Shown here: piece by piece, positions 18,365-28,745 of the stretch
Layout: the number at the start of each line of letters is the position of its first letter
Position numbering within the stretch: the stretch's first letter is position 1
Assembly (NCBI RefSeq): GCF_019469185.1
Contig: NZ_CP048264.1
Coordinates: 1,302,001 to 1,366,000 of the forward strand
Length of the DNA stretch: 64,000 bases
Direction: 5' to 3'
Origin: Gilliamella sp. ESL0441
Lineage (GTDB): Bacteria; Pseudomonadota; Gammaproteobacteria; Enterobacterales; Orbaceae
Translations under genes and position numbers: made by a program
Notes under the pieces: generated by a model
Database searches by the model: none
Seen by the model: only the letters and a program-made list of their open reading frames with translations
What the model was told of the DNA's origin: nothing

Positions 18365-21300
18365 ATGGAATTACTCAAATTTATATTACGGCTCCCCTTT
18401 TATATATTACAAAAATCAATCGAAATCATTAGTTATTTCATTATTTTTTTAATTGCATTATTTAAAGGTATTCTTTGGTTTTTAGGTCCTATTATTGGTG
18501 ATATAAAATGGTCAACACCAAGTTGGTTACCTGAATTAAAAAAAGCCTACTCTTCAATCGGATTAAAATTAAATAAATTTAAAACGCTTATTGGTACAAC
18601 AATTATCTTATCAATAATTGCCTTTTTTTCAGTCAATTATGCTTATCATTGGTATCTCAATCGTCCTAAACCAATTGAACCAGCGCCAATAATTATTCAC
18701 AAATATTCTGCATCTGTCTATTCTCCTGACACATCTAACATCGGATTAGTTATTAACTTTTCCGGAAGTGGGTATAGTCCAGCGCCATTAGAGAACATTA
18801 ATAAAGTAATAACCGAAGGCATCATCATTTCACCTGAAATTCAAGGTACATGGAAATGGACGTCTGATAAATCAGTTGAGTTTATACCTGAATCAAAAAA
18901 ATGGCCACTTGGCGTTGAATACACAATCACATTAGATGATAAAAAATTGTTTGCAGAGAATAATTTATTAAATAGTGATCAAACTATTAAATACTTTGTT
19001 ACTAAAGATTTTAGTTATAAATTTGCCAATTCAGGGGAACTTTATCTAGATCCAACATTACCCGATAATAGACAAGTAATAAATAAAATAGAGTTTTCTC
19101 ATCCCGTTGATAAAAACAGTTTTGAAAAAAACATCAATTTATCATTGTATCAAACAAAAGATAAAGAAGAAGATTCAGATAAGTTTTTAAAAAGTATCGA
19201 TTTTACAATAAATTATGACAAAAACGATACGATTGCTTATGTCAAAAGTTCAGCTATTCCTTTGCTTGAAAAAGAAGGGTATTTAAAGATAACTATTGAC
19301 AAAGGTGTTATTTCAACCGATGGAGGGCATCCAACTCGGTCTCTTTTGAGTAATACAGTTTCTGTTCCGGAAAAATATAATTTAAGTATAACAAATAGTG
19401 CGATTAATCTTATTGAAGTAAGTGATCAAAAAATAGAACAAGTATTAATGCTTTCTTTTTCTCATGATGTAAAAGCCACTGACGTAGAAAAAGCAATTAG
19501 AGTATGGCAATTACCTAAATCAAAAGATAAAGAGTATAAAATCAGATATTACGATAAATTATCCAACAGTTATAAAACTAAATTTCAAATTAATGATCAA
19601 ATCTTAAATAATGCTAAAATTATTTCACTCAAAACGATCGATTCAGAGCTGCCTTATCAAAAACAAATCAGTTTTGCTTTTAAAGCCGAACAAAGCTCAG
19701 AACTTTACATTCAAGTATTACAACCGTTACCTTCATACAATGGTTACTTTTTAAAAGATCAATATCAAGAAGTATTAACTATTCCTAACTATCCAATTTC
19801 TCTTGGTTTTGCAGCTGAAGGGTCTCTATTATCATTATCAGGGGATAAAAAGTTACCTGTTGTATCACGCAACATAACGGATATTAAGCTCAAAATTGAT
19901 CGGGTTATTCCGTCACAACTCCAACATCTCATTGCGTTTAACGAGCATTATAATTTTGAAAATATGGATTTTGGTGACCTAAGTAACGACCACTTTGTTG
20001 AAAAATACAATTATGACAAAAATATTACTGGCTCACCAGAAGAGCTCAAATACACTGAAGTTGATTTAAGTCGTTTTTTAACTGTAGATACTGATGGAAA
20101 ACAAAATCGTGGTGTCTTTTTATTAAGGTTATATGGAAAAAGCATCAATAATCCAGATGTAGACTTTTATGAGTCACGTTTTATTATGGTGACTGATTTA
20201 GGTATTATATCTAAAAAATCTCTCGATCAATCCTATGACCTATTTATTCAATCAATTGATACTGGCAAACCAATCAATAATGCTAAAGTATCTATATTAG
20301 GCATGAATGGCATAACCATCACCTCTCAAAGCACAGATAACACTGGTCATGTCAAATTTGAGCCATTATCTGAATACTATCAAGGGATCAGACCAACTTT
20401 ATTTGTTGTTGAAAAAGATGGTGATTTATCTTTCCTACCAATTAATGCCTCTGATCGAAAATTATACTTGTCTCGTTTTGATATAGGAGGCATTCGTGAG
20501 ACGCTTCAAGGAGGAGAACTAAGTTCACATATCTTCTCAGATCGCGGTATTTATCGTCCCGGTGATACATTCCACATCGGAACGATTATAAGAGCTGAAA
20601 AATGGGCTAATTCTCTTGCTGGGATTACAATAGATGCTGAAATTTATGATCCCAAATCAAATTTAGTATTAAAGAAACCTATCGTTCTTGATAAATCAGG
20701 ATTTAATGAGTTGAGCTATAAAACCAACTATGAATCCCCTACTGGCGATTGGCATATTAATTTATATTTAAAAAATGAAGATAACGATGACGATTATCGC
20801 ATTTTATTAGGGACAAGTTCTATTGTCGTGCGTGAATTTGAGCCAGACAAAACAGCAGTAACATTAAAACTTCTACCTGAAATAAAAGATGGTTGGTCAA
20901 AACCAGACCAGTTAATTGCTGAAATTCATGCTAAAAACTTATTTGGCACTGATGCTGCTGATCGTCGAGTAACAAATACCTTAATTCTTGAACCATCAGT
21001 TCCTCATTTTAAAAAATATGAAGATTACTATTTCTATCAATATATATCAGGAAGTCGTAATAGTTTTAAAGTTGAACTTGATGAATTACAGACTGATGAT
21101 AATGGTAAAGTTATAGTTAATCTAAATGACAATATGGAGAGTTTCGAAGGCAATTATACATTAAGAATGCTCACTGAAGTTTTTGAGCCTGATAGTGGGC
21201 GCAGTGTAGCGGCAACTGCAACAACCTTTGTCTCCCCAAATGAATACCTTGTTGGCGCTAAAAGTGATGGCAGCTTAAGTTACATTAATCGTGACGCAAC

Positions 21301-24300
21301 CCGTTACATCGATTTTATTGCAATAAATCCATCATTAAACAAAATACCTCTATCAGATTTAAAGCTCACTATTATTGAAGAAAAATACCTTTCAGTATTA
21401 GTTAAACAACCATCTGGAGTTTATAAATATGAGTCTCGCAAAAAAGAGAACGTAATTTCTGAAGAGCCATTTGCAATTAGTCAGGAAAAAACGACTTACA
21501 AAATAGACAGTAAAAACCCTGGTAACTATAAAATCCAACTAAGAGCAAATGATGGTCAACTACTCTATCAAAGCCACTACAACGTTGTCGGAGAAGCAAA
21601 TGTTACACGTGATTTAGATCGAGATGCTGAATTAATGCTAAAAATAAAACAGAAGGCTTATAATCCTGGTGATGAGATTGAAATAGCGATTACTGCACCT
21701 TATGTGGGAAGTGGAATTATTACAATTGAGCGGGATAAAGTTTATGCATGGAAATGGTTCCATACCGATACAACAAGCTCAATACAAAAAATAACATTAC
21801 CTAAAGATATGACTAACAATGGTTATATCAATGTTCAATTTATTCGGGATCCAAATTCCGAAGAAATTTTCATGAGTCCATTAAGCTATGGCGTAATACC
21901 ATTTAAAATCTCTAACGAGCAATTTAACGATAAAATCGTTTTAAAGGCACCAAAAACAATTAAACCTGGTGATACTTTACCGATTACTCTTAAAACTAAT
22001 ACACCTCAAAAAGCCGTCATATTTGCGATAGATGAAGGAATTTTACAAGTATCCAATTATAAATTAAGCGATCCGTTAAATAGTTTTTTACGTAAAAAAG
22101 CATTATCGGTTAGAACCTCACAAATATTAGATTTAATATTACCTGAGTTTCGTCATCTACTTAATATTTCAGCGCCAGGAGGCGATGCTGATTCTGAAGA
22201 TGCATTATCTGGTCACTTGAATCCATTCAAACGAAAAATTGATGAGCCAGTTGCTTTCTGGTCAGGACTAATTGACGTTGAAGGCACGAAAACGGTGGAG
22301 TACAAAGTACCTGATTATTTCAATGGTAAAATCCGCATTATGGCAATATCTGTTGGAGAACAGACAATGGGACATACCCAAATGTCAACGACAGTACATA
22401 ATGATATTGTTTTACAACCTAATGCTCCATATTTTGCCGCACCAAATGATCAATTTGAAGTGAGCATTAATGTGACAAATCTCATCGAAAATATTGGTGA
22501 GCAAAGTGTACCTATTAAAGTTAAGGTTTCAACTACGCCTCATTTAACAATTATTGATGAAGATCAACACACTATTGAATTAGCAAATGGAAAAACTGGA
22601 AGTTTGAAATTCAAATTTAAAGCAAACGAAATGTTTGGTAGCGCAGATTTTCATTTTACTGCTAGTTATGGTGATATCATCATAAATCGTAATGTAAGCA
22701 CATCGATAAGACCAATTACAGAATATCGATTACAAACGATTATGGGTAGAATGGATGGCAGTAAAGAGACTTTCAGCGATTTCAGAGACATGTATGAAAA
22801 CTTCAGTAAACGTGAAGCATCTGTGTCATTTTCACCGTTCATATTAAGTAAAGGACTAAGCACTTATTTAGAAAATTATCCTCACTTCTGTTCAGAACAA
22901 ATTCTAAGTCGAGCTATTCCCGTGTTAGTTGCAGGAAAATATCGAGATTTCAATCTTGCCTCAAAGCAAGGATTAACACCATTATCTGAACTATTCCAAA
23001 TACTTCAATCAAGACAGAATGATGAAGGTGCAATTGGATTATGGTATTCAACCTACAACGTCGATCCATTTATTACTTTATATGCTGTTAATTTTATGCT
23101 TGAAGCAAAAGAGATGGGACAAGTTATACCACAAAAAATGTTAGATAATGCGAACAAATATTTAGAACAGTTGGCACAATCTTCCTATAGTAATAACTAC
23201 AATTTGCGATTACGAGCTTATGCTATTTATCTATTAACTCGTCAAAATAAAGTAACAACTAATTATTTAGCATCATTATTAAGTGATCTTAAAAGGAATG
23301 ATTCATCATGGCAAACAGATCTGACTGCTTTGTATGTTGCATCATCTTATCAAATGTTAAAGATGGATAAAGAAGCCAATAAATTACTTAAACCAATTTG
23401 GCAAGATTTGGAAAGTGCCTATAACCATGCATGGTGGACACATAATTACTATGACCCATTAGTCATTAATGCAGGCAAAATTTATTTAATTAGCAAGCAT
23501 TTTCCCGAAAGAGCAAAAGAAATTCCCGCTCAAGCACTCGAAAATATGGTGTTAATGTTAAATAAACAAAAATACACAACGCAATCATCTGCTATGACAA
23601 TCCTTGCTTTAAGTAGTTATTCATCAAGCATTGATAATGCAAAACTAAAAAATGATTCGCTACAAATTAATACTATTTCGAAAGATAATGGTGTTGAAAA
23701 ACAAAAAATCATTGCGAAATTAAAAGGTATTTTAGCTAAAGGTCAATTCAGTGCACAAGATTCAACATTAAATGTTATCAATAGCACTGATTATCCAGCA
23801 TGGTATCTTATTTCACAACAAGGCTATGACAGAAATATTCCACAAAAACCTATCAAACAAGGTCTAGAAGTTTATCGAGAATTTACTGATCTTGATGGTA
23901 ACCCAGTTGAACAGGTTAAACTCGGTGATAAAATCAATGTTACAGTTCAAATTCGAGCGATAGCCAAAGAAGGAGCAACCAATATTGCCATAGTAGATTT
24001 ATTACCTGGTGGTTTCGAGGTTATCCAACAACCTATTACACCAGCAAATGAACTCAAAGGCGAATATACCCAAGATGATGATGAATATGAAGAGAATGAT
24101 GATTATAGTGAAGAAAATCATTTTAATTGGGTTTCACCAATTGCTATAAAAACAGGTAACAACACATGGTATCCGGAATATACTGATGTACGTGAAGATC
24201 GAGTTATTATTTATGGTTCTACTTCAAATAATAAAATACAAAAATTCACTTATCAGATTAAAGCAACGAGTGTCGGAACTTATACCGTTCCACCTGCATT

Positions 24301-24379
24301 CGGTGAAGCAATGTACGATCGTGATATTCAAGCGGTATCTAAAGGTGGTAACACAATTACGATTCGACCAAATGAATAA
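18365..24379 (+). CDS. Giant inner-membrane-anchored bacterial alpha-2-macroglobulin
   Basis: 2004 residues. The N-terminus has two hydrophobic segments (about 5-45 and 77-97) and no lipobox, so it is anchored in the inner membrane with the bulk in the periplasm. Macroglobulin (MG) domains follow; HIFSDRGIYRPGDT near residue 720 is the standard bacterial MG landmark. The thioester motif is intact: Cys1509-Ser-Glu-Gln1512 in HFCSEQILSR, at the start of an alpha-alpha toroid region (about 1500-1800). A C-terminal domain ends in TVPPAFGEAMYDRD. Such proteins trap attacking proteases. The partner pbpC, often adjacent in enterobacteria, is not present here. A strong terminator follows. Which of the described subfamilies it belongs to needs alignment. 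Confidence 0.9.
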   Translation: MELLKFILRLPFYILQKSIEIISYFIIFLIALFKGILWFLGPIIGDIKWSTPSWLPELKKAYSSIGLKLNKFKTLIGTTIILSIIAFFSVNYAYHWYLNRPKPIEPAPIIIHKYSASVYSPDTSNIGLVINFSGSGYSPAPLENINKVITEGIIISPEIQGTWKWTSDKSVEFIPESKKWPLGVEYTITLDDKKLFAENNLLNSDQTIKYFVTKDFSYKFANSGELYLDPTLPDNRQVINKIEFSHPVDKNSFEKNINLSLYQTKDKEEDSDKFLKSIDFTINYDKNDTIAYVKSSAIPLLEKEGYLKITIDKGVISTDGGHPTRSLLSNTVSVPEKYNLSITNSAINLIEVSDQKIEQVLMLSFSHDVKATDVEKAIRVWQLPKSKDKEYKIRYYDKLSNSYKTKFQINDQILNNAKIISLKTIDSELPYQKQISFAFKAEQSSELYIQVLQPLPSYNGYFLKDQYQEVLTIPNYPISLGFAAEGSLLSLSGDKKLPVVSRNITDIKLKIDRVIPSQLQHLIAFNEHYNFENMDFGDLSNDHFVEKYNYDKNITGSPEELKYTEVDLSRFLTVDTDGKQNRGVFLLRLYGKSINNPDVDFYESRFIMVTDLGIISKKSLDQSYDLFIQSIDTGKPINNAKVSILGMNGITITSQSTDNTGHVKFEPLSEYYQGIRPTLFVVEKDGDLSFLPINASDRKLYLSRFDIGGIRETLQGGELSSHIFSDRGIYRPGDTFHIGTIIRAEKWANSLAGITIDAEIYDPKSNLVLKKPIVLDKSGFNELSYKTNYESPTGDWHINLYLKNEDNDDDYRILLGTSSIVVREFEPDKTAVTLKLLPEIKDGWSKPDQLIAEIHAKNLFGTDAADRRVTNTLILEPSVPHFKKYEDYYFYQYISGSRNSFKVELDELQTDDNGKVIVNLNDNMESFEGNYTLRMLTEVFEPDSGRSVAATATTFVSPNEYLVGAKSDGSLSYINRDATRYIDFIAINPSLNKIPLSDLKLTIIEEKYLSVLVKQPSGVYKYESRKKENVISEEPFAISQEKTTYKIDSKNPGNYKIQLRANDGQLLYQSHYNVVGEANVTRDLDRDAELMLKIKQKAYNPGDEIEIAITAPYVGSGIITIERDKVYAWKWFHTDTTSSIQKITLPKDMTNNGYINVQFIRDPNSEEIFMSPLSYGVIPFKISNEQFNDKIVLKAPKTIKPGDTLPITLKTNTPQKAVIFAIDEGILQVSNYKLSDPLNSFLRKKALSVRTSQILDLILPEFRHLLNISAPGGDADSEDALSGHLNPFKRKIDEPVAFWSGLIDVEGTKTVEYKVPDYFNGKIRIMAISVGEQTMGHTQMSTTVHNDIVLQPNAPYFAAPNDQFEVSINVTNLIENIGEQSVPIKVKVSTTPHLTIIDEDQHTIELANGKTGSLKFKFKANEMFGSADFHFTASYGDIIINRNVSTSIRPITEYRLQTIMGRMDGSKETFSDFRDMYENFSKREASVSFSPFILSKGLSTYLENYPHFCSEQILSRAIPVLVAGKYRDFNLASKQGLTPLSELFQILQSRQNDEGAIGLWYSTYNVDPFITLYAVNFMLEAKEMGQVIPQKMLDNANKYLEQLAQSSYSNNYNLRLRAYAIYLLTRQNKVTTNYLASLLSDLKRNDSSWQTDLTALYVASSYQMLKMDKEANKLLKPIWQDLESAYNHAWWTHNYYDPLVINAGKIYLISKHFPERAKEIPAQALENMVLMLNKQKYTTQSSAMTILALSSYSSSIDNAKLKNDSLQINTISKDNGVEKQKIIAKLKGILAKGQFSAQDSTLNVINSTDYPAWYLISQQGYDRNIPQKPIKQGLEVYREFTDLDGNPVEQVKLGDKINVTVQIRAIAKEGATNIAIVDLLPGGFEVIQQPITPANELKGEYTQDDDEYEENDDYSEENHFNWVSPIAIKTGNNTWYPEYTDVREDRVIIYGSTSNNKIQKFTYQIKATSVGTYTVPPAFGEAMYDRDIQAVSKGGNTITIRPNE

Positions 24380-24404
24380 TTCTTTCTAAACTCGAAATAA
24401 ATAC

Positions 24405-24431
24405 AAAACGGGCTTAACGCCCGTTTTTTTA
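24405..24431 (+). terminator. Rho-independent terminator after the alpha-2-macroglobulin gene
   Basis: A perfect nine-base stem, AAAACGGGC with GCCCGTTTT, closes a five-base loop and runs into seven or more T residues. It lies about 26 bp after the stop codon, and with its A-run on the other side may also serve the convergent AEC gene. Confidence 0.92.
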
Positions 24432-24454
24432 TTTCATTTTTCAATTAACACAAA

Positions 24455-25438
24455 TTATTGCACACCAGGTACGGTAAAATGCATAATTAAAAGCAACGTT
24501 GGTAAAATAAATATGGATAAAATTGTCGAAGCAAAGAAGATACTTGAAGCTTGTTCTTGCTCAACATTCCAATTATAAGCCAAAATAACGGCTGTTGATG
24601 CTGTCGGCATAGCTAACAAGAATACTAACTCTTCCGCTTCCATACCAGTAATACCAAAAAGATGCACAGCAATTAATGCAACCACTGGCGTAAAGAAGCT
24701 TTTCAAAATCACATTGACAATTAATGGTTTTGAAAAATTCAATTTAACACCATAAATACCAACCCCAACAGCTATTAACGAAATAAAGTTACAAGCATTT
24801 GACATAATATCAAAGGTATTAAATACAAAATGTGGTAACCATTTTGTTCCATCTGTAACACTAACAATTAAACCAAGAATGACCGCTAAAAACATTGGTT
24901 TCATTAACGAGTTCTTCACTGCGCTAAATACCATATTACTAGTCACTTTTCCGCCAGATATTTTCGTATCACATAATTCCAATAAGAAAATTGTCATTGG
25001 TATTAATGATAACGCCACCACAAAATTCGCTACAGCGACTGAAATGGTTGACGAAGCACCTAACATCAATGTTAAAAATGGTACGCCCATTCCTCCCATA
25101 TTTGGGAAACAACATAACATAGAGTTCATTGCTGTTGATTTTAAATCTTTATGCAAAATGTATTTATTGGTTAAAAAACAAATTATCCACAAAAATGACA
25201 TTGTACAGAAAAATGCAATCATCCAGATGCCGTTGAATATTTCAGACGGCTTAGCATGTGATGTATGCACAAAAAGCAATGCCGGAAATACAAAGTTTGA
25301 TACTAAACCGGATAATAGCTTCTTGGAATCTTTGGTAAAAATATTCTGATGAACACACAACCAACCAAGAAAAATTAATAAAAACACCGGAAGACAAGAA
25401 CTAACAACTTGCCCTACTGCTGACCAAATTAGATTCAT
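24455..25438 (-). CDS. AEC-family (auxin efflux carrier / malate permease type) transporter
   Basis: 327 residues, almost entirely hydrophobic, with about ten predicted membrane segments in two five-helix halves. Landmarks are LLIFLGWLCVH near the N-terminus, a proline-rich break at NFVFPALLF and a conserved PNMGGMGVPFL in helix four. The family moves organic acids or auxin-like compounds; the substrate is unknown here. A second, distant AEC protein is encoded at 38913-39872. An FNR-like box lies about 360 bp upstream of its start, which hints at anaerobic control. Confidence 0.82.
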   Translation of the reverse strand: MNLIWSAVGQVVSSCLPVFLLIFLGWLCVHQNIFTKDSKKLLSGLVSNFVFPALLFVHTSHAKPSEIFNGIWMIAFFCTMSFLWIICFLTNKYILHKDLKSTAMNSMLCCFPNMGGMGVPFLTLMLGASSTISVAVANFVVALSLIPMTIFLLELCDTKISGGKVTSNMVFSAVKNSLMKPMFLAVILGLIVSVTDGTKWLPHFVFNTFDIMSNACNFISLIAVGVGIYGVKLNFSKPLIVNVILKSFFTPVVALIAVHLFGITGMEAEELVFLLAMPTASTAVILAYNWNVEQEQASSIFFASTILSIFILPTLLLIMHFTVPGVQ

Positions 25439-26348
25439 TTTTTTTAAAACTCCTAAAATAATATTACTTAAAATACATATTCGGTAATTGGTCGGTAACT
25501 TTGGATTAGAATTTATATTTATAGACCGAGCTAAAATAAGTAGGTAAAAAAACTGAACATGGCGTAGTTATAATAAAACTAGCAACAAAATCATTTTTTC
25601 AGTTTTTCAAAAACTTTATATAACTAAATGTTGTTTTACGTACTTTGTGTTTTTGAAAAATATTTTTAATACGACAACCCTTGCTATATCTAAATGTCAA
25701 ATAACATAACTTGGAAATATTATATCTGATTCTTTTCGCCCTTGTGTCGAGCAAGCAATACTGACTGTCTAAAAAAACAAAAAATCACGACAAATATTAT
25801 TGATATACATCAATATTGATATTTTATTTTTATAAAAAACAAAGAGTGAGAAAATAAAAAAAACGAGCGTTAAATTAGAGTAAAAAACAAATTTAAGCTA
25901 AAATCAGCTAAATAGCACTTTTTATCATCGATAATCAATCAAAAATGCATCAGGTTTATTTAGGTTAACAAATTGACTTTTTGTATTATTTCGTTAAGTC
26001 ACAATCAAAGATTACCTTTAGTCACATATATAAGGGCTATGAACAAAAATACAAGGTATAGTGAATTCTGTCTTAAATTAATCAATAAACAATCAACATA
26101 ATGTAAATCATTTAAGTGTATTTGTAAAACACGGTAATACAATTTCAATCAATTGTTATGATAGCTTGCAATTTTGTTCTGTATCTTTATGAAAAACGTA
26201 AATCTAATTCCCTTTATTTTAGTCATTCTTGATACAAAGCTAGTATATTTATCAGCTCACTAAAAAACGCTAATCATCTATGACTTTATGTCCATTTTTA
26301 TGACATTGCTATTTTTTTACAGTGATTTTCATTGAATCAAGAATTTTA
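25439..26348. other. About 900-bp A/T-rich spacer between the AEC gene and umuDC
   Basis: I see no convincing coding frame on either strand and no tRNA. Many short homopolymer runs and imperfect dyads occur. The clearest elements are the FNR-like palindrome at 25800-25813 and, at the right edge, the LexA box of umuDC. It could hide a small RNA or the remains of a lost gene, but nothing seen proves this. Confidence 0.5.
25800..25813. promoter_or_regulatory. FNR-like binding site
   Basis: TTGATATACATCAA matches the FNR consensus TTGAT-N4-ATCAA exactly. It lies in the spacer between the AEC transporter (start at 25438, minus strand) and umuDC. The likely target is the AEC gene, but the long distance would imply a leader of over 300 bases, and no good -10 element was located. 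Confidence 0.45.
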
Positions 26349-26368
26349 TACTGTATATTTATACACTA
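26349..26368 (+). promoter_or_regulatory. LexA box (SOS operator) of umuDC
   Basis: TACTGTATATTTATACACTA agrees with the 20-base LexA consensus at 18 of 20 positions. It lies about 70 bp upstream of the umuD start, so umuDC is expected to be SOS-inducible. Confidence 0.88.
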
Positions 26369-26438
26369 TTCATTTTTAACTACGAACAATACTTCATTGT
26401 ATATAAATTTTACTTATCAATTTTTAGGAGAAACACTC

Positions 26439-26885
26439 TTGAGTAAATCCTGTATTGTGCTAGGAACCGTTGATAGCACTATCAAAAATTACTTACCTTT
26501 GGTTGATACTCCTGTCAGGGCTGGCTTTCCATCCCCTGCTGATGATTACTTAGAAGCCAAACTGGACTTAACTGATCATTTAGTTAAACACCCAAGTGCT
26601 ACTTATTATATTAAAGCACAAGGTGAATCAATGATTAACTATGGTATTTTTAGTGGTGATCTTTTAGTGGTAGATCGGTCATTGGTACCCCAAATAGAAG
26701 ATATTGTTGTTGCAGCTGTTGATGGTGAACTAACATGCAAGTGCCTGGGATTTATTGATGGGCAACATTATCTATTATCGGGCAATGAACTTTATCCCCC
26801 TATTTCATTAGCGGGTAAAGAAGTTCATATTTGGGGCGTTGTTATACATACTATCCATTCTTTACGAAAGCGTGGTCATGCATGA
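26439..26885 (+). CDS. umuD: Translesion polymerase V accessory protein UmuD
   Basis: 148 residues from a TTG start at 26439, chosen because an AGGAG site lies at 26426-26430 and because upstream in-frame starts add about 39 residues foreign to the family. The S24 peptidase dyad is present: Ser64 in GESM and Lys101 in TCKCLG, with the same 37-residue spacing as Ser60/Lys97 of Escherichia coli. The self-cleavage site is Ala28-Gly29, where Escherichia coli has Cys-Gly. RecA-stimulated cleavage yields UmuD', which forms polymerase V with UmuC. The stop overlaps the umuC start (ATGA). Confidence 0.93.
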   Translation: MSKSCIVLGTVDSTIKNYLPLVDTPVRAGFPSPADDYLEAKLDLTDHLVKHPSATYYIKAQGESMINYGIFSGDLLVVDRSLVPQIEDIVVAAVDGELTCKCLGFIDGQHYLLSGNELYPPISLAGKEVHIWGVVIHTIHSLRKRGHA

Positions 26886-28147
26886 TTGGACTGATTGATT
26901 GTAATAACTTTTATGCTTCGTGTGAGCGTGTTTTTAACCCTAAATTAGAAGGAAAACCAATTGGCATTTTATCCAATAATGATGGATGCGTCATCGCACG
27001 CTCCAATGAACTTAAACCTTTAGTACCAATGGGTATGCCTGCCTACCAAATTGAGGCTAACATTCGAAAACAAATTACATTATTAAGTTCTAACTATGAA
27101 CTTTATGGCGATATGAGCCAACGTGTTTTTGATACTGTCAGCCATTATACGGCTGATATTGAACCTTACTCTATTGACGAAGCTTTTATTAAACTAGTGG
27201 GATTTAACGATGTTACAACCCATTGTCAACATTTAAGGGCAATAGTAAAACGTGATACGGGAATTCCGGTAAGTATTGGCATTGCATCAACCCATACTTT
27301 AGCAAAGTTGGCAAACCACATTGCAAAAAAACAACCTATTTATCAGGGAGTTTATTGCCTTCCTAACGATTCAGCCTTACTTGATCAGATTTTAAAATCA
27401 TTCCCTGTTGATGAAATTTGGGGCGTTGGCAGACGCATAGCCAAAAGATTACAAACGTTAGGCATTCATACTGCATGGGATCTGCGTCAGGCAAATTTAA
27501 AACAAATTAGACAACAATTTTCAGTGGTGCTTGAACGTACTGTATTAGAGTTGCAAGGTATTAACGCTATTGAATTAGATGACATTGCAACACCTAAAAA
27601 AAACATTATGACATCACGTAGTTTTGGGCAGTTAACAGGTGAATTATTCGACTTGCAAGAGGCAATTCGTATTCACGCCAGTCGAGGAGCTGAAAAACTG
27701 AGACAACAAAAATCAATTGCTAATGCTGTACTTGTTTTTTTGAAAACAAATCGGTTTCGACAAGACTTAATTCAATACAATCCCTCGATTATCGTACCGC
27801 TACTGTCACCTACTGATGATTCAAGAGTAATTATTCATGCGGCACAAAAAGGGCTAACAGCAATTTATAAAAAAGGATTTTTATTTATGAAGTCAGGTGT
27901 TATGTTACTCGATTTAAAAGCTAAAGATAGCTTTTGCCAATCTGACTTATTTGCTTCAAATAGTATGCCAGTCTTACAGCAAAAAAATGATAACTTAATG
28001 AAAACAATCGATACCATTAATCAAAAAATGGGCAAAAATACCATTCAGTTAGGCGGAAGTAGAAAAACTGCACCTTGGCAGATCAAACGAGAACGGCTTA
28101 GCCAACGTTACACAACTCGTTGGGATGAATTACCATTAGTTAAATGA
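26882..28147 (+). CDS. umuC: DNA polymerase V catalytic subunit UmuC
   Basis: 421 residues from the ATG at 26882, which overlaps the umuD stop by four bases; the family length is 422. Y-family catalytic acids are Asp6 (LIDCNNFY) and Asp99-Glu100 (YSIDEAF). The helix-hairpin-helix region carries IWGVGRRIAKRLQTLGI, and the little-finger domain follows MTSRSFG. It performs error-prone synthesis across lesions together with UmuD' and RecA. Translation is coupled to umuD and transcription depends on the LexA box. Confidence 0.95.
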   Translation: MIGLIDCNNFYASCERVFNPKLEGKPIGILSNNDGCVIARSNELKPLVPMGMPAYQIEANIRKQITLLSSNYELYGDMSQRVFDTVSHYTADIEPYSIDEAFIKLVGFNDVTTHCQHLRAIVKRDTGIPVSIGIASTHTLAKLANHIAKKQPIYQGVYCLPNDSALLDQILKSFPVDEIWGVGRRIAKRLQTLGIHTAWDLRQANLKQIRQQFSVVLERTVLELQGINAIELDDIATPKKNIMTSRSFGQLTGELFDLQEAIRIHASRGAEKLRQQKSIANAVLVFLKTNRFRQDLIQYNPSIIVPLLSPTDDSRVIIHAAQKGLTAIYKKGFLFMKSGVMLLDLKAKDSFCQSDLFASNSMPVLQQKNDNLMKTIDTINQKMGKNTIQLGGSRKTAPWQIKRERLSQRYTTRWDELPLVK

Positions 28148-28745
28148 TAATTTCAATAAATATAAGTCATTTTTTATATAAATATAAATGAATAACCCAT
28201 TAAAAATTATTTACTTACAAATAATTATTACAAAATATTAACGATATTATTAAAATATGTTAACATAATTGTTAAATTAATATACATTGAGTGTTTAATA
28301 ATAACTCAAAACACGAATAAAAGAAGGATATATAGCTGCTATGTATGTCTTCAAAATGCATTTCATAAAATAACAAAGCTTTGAAATAAATAGTTTTTAG
28401 ACGGAACTTATATCTTTATTCGAAATCATTAATGTACTCTAAATTTATAAGTTTCCTCATATGCAATGTTTAATAGGTTACGGTAAATTTTGTAAGGAAG
28501 CTATTCGTAGTTTTTTCACTCCAAAATTTTTTAAGTAAATATTTGCGTGTTGAATGCCACAACTTTTTAGACATTGCCTGAAATATTTTCATAAATAACT
28601 AAAGTGTTAAATGTGTTAAATAACTTTTGTCATTTTAATTTGTGCATTTTTCATCAAATTTCAAAACAGAAGGATATATTCATTAACATTATCAATGTTG
28701 TAATTTCCACGATAAAAAAAATACTGTAGCAATGAGGCAAATAGG
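28148..28745. other. About 600-bp A/T-rich spacer between umuC and the AraC-type gene
   Basis: No supported gene. An eight-base A/T inverted repeat (AATTATTT with AAATAATT, 28205-28226) follows umuC and may act as a weak terminator. A ten-codon frame behind an AGAAGGA site near 28340 is too short to accept. The right end must hold the regulator's promoter. Confidence 0.5.

Noticed and set aside
24879..25349. 156-codon frame on the plus strand inside the AEC transporter
   Set aside because: It is antisense to a hydrophobic transporter with good family features; long antisense frames are expected there.
25980..26030. CRP-like half sites (GTCACA) in the umuDC upstream spacer
   Set aside because: Spacing and symmetry do not match TGTGA-N6-TCACA.
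28340..28374. Ten-codon peptide frame after an AGAAGGA site
   Set aside because: Too short and A/T-rich; a chance occurrence is likely.
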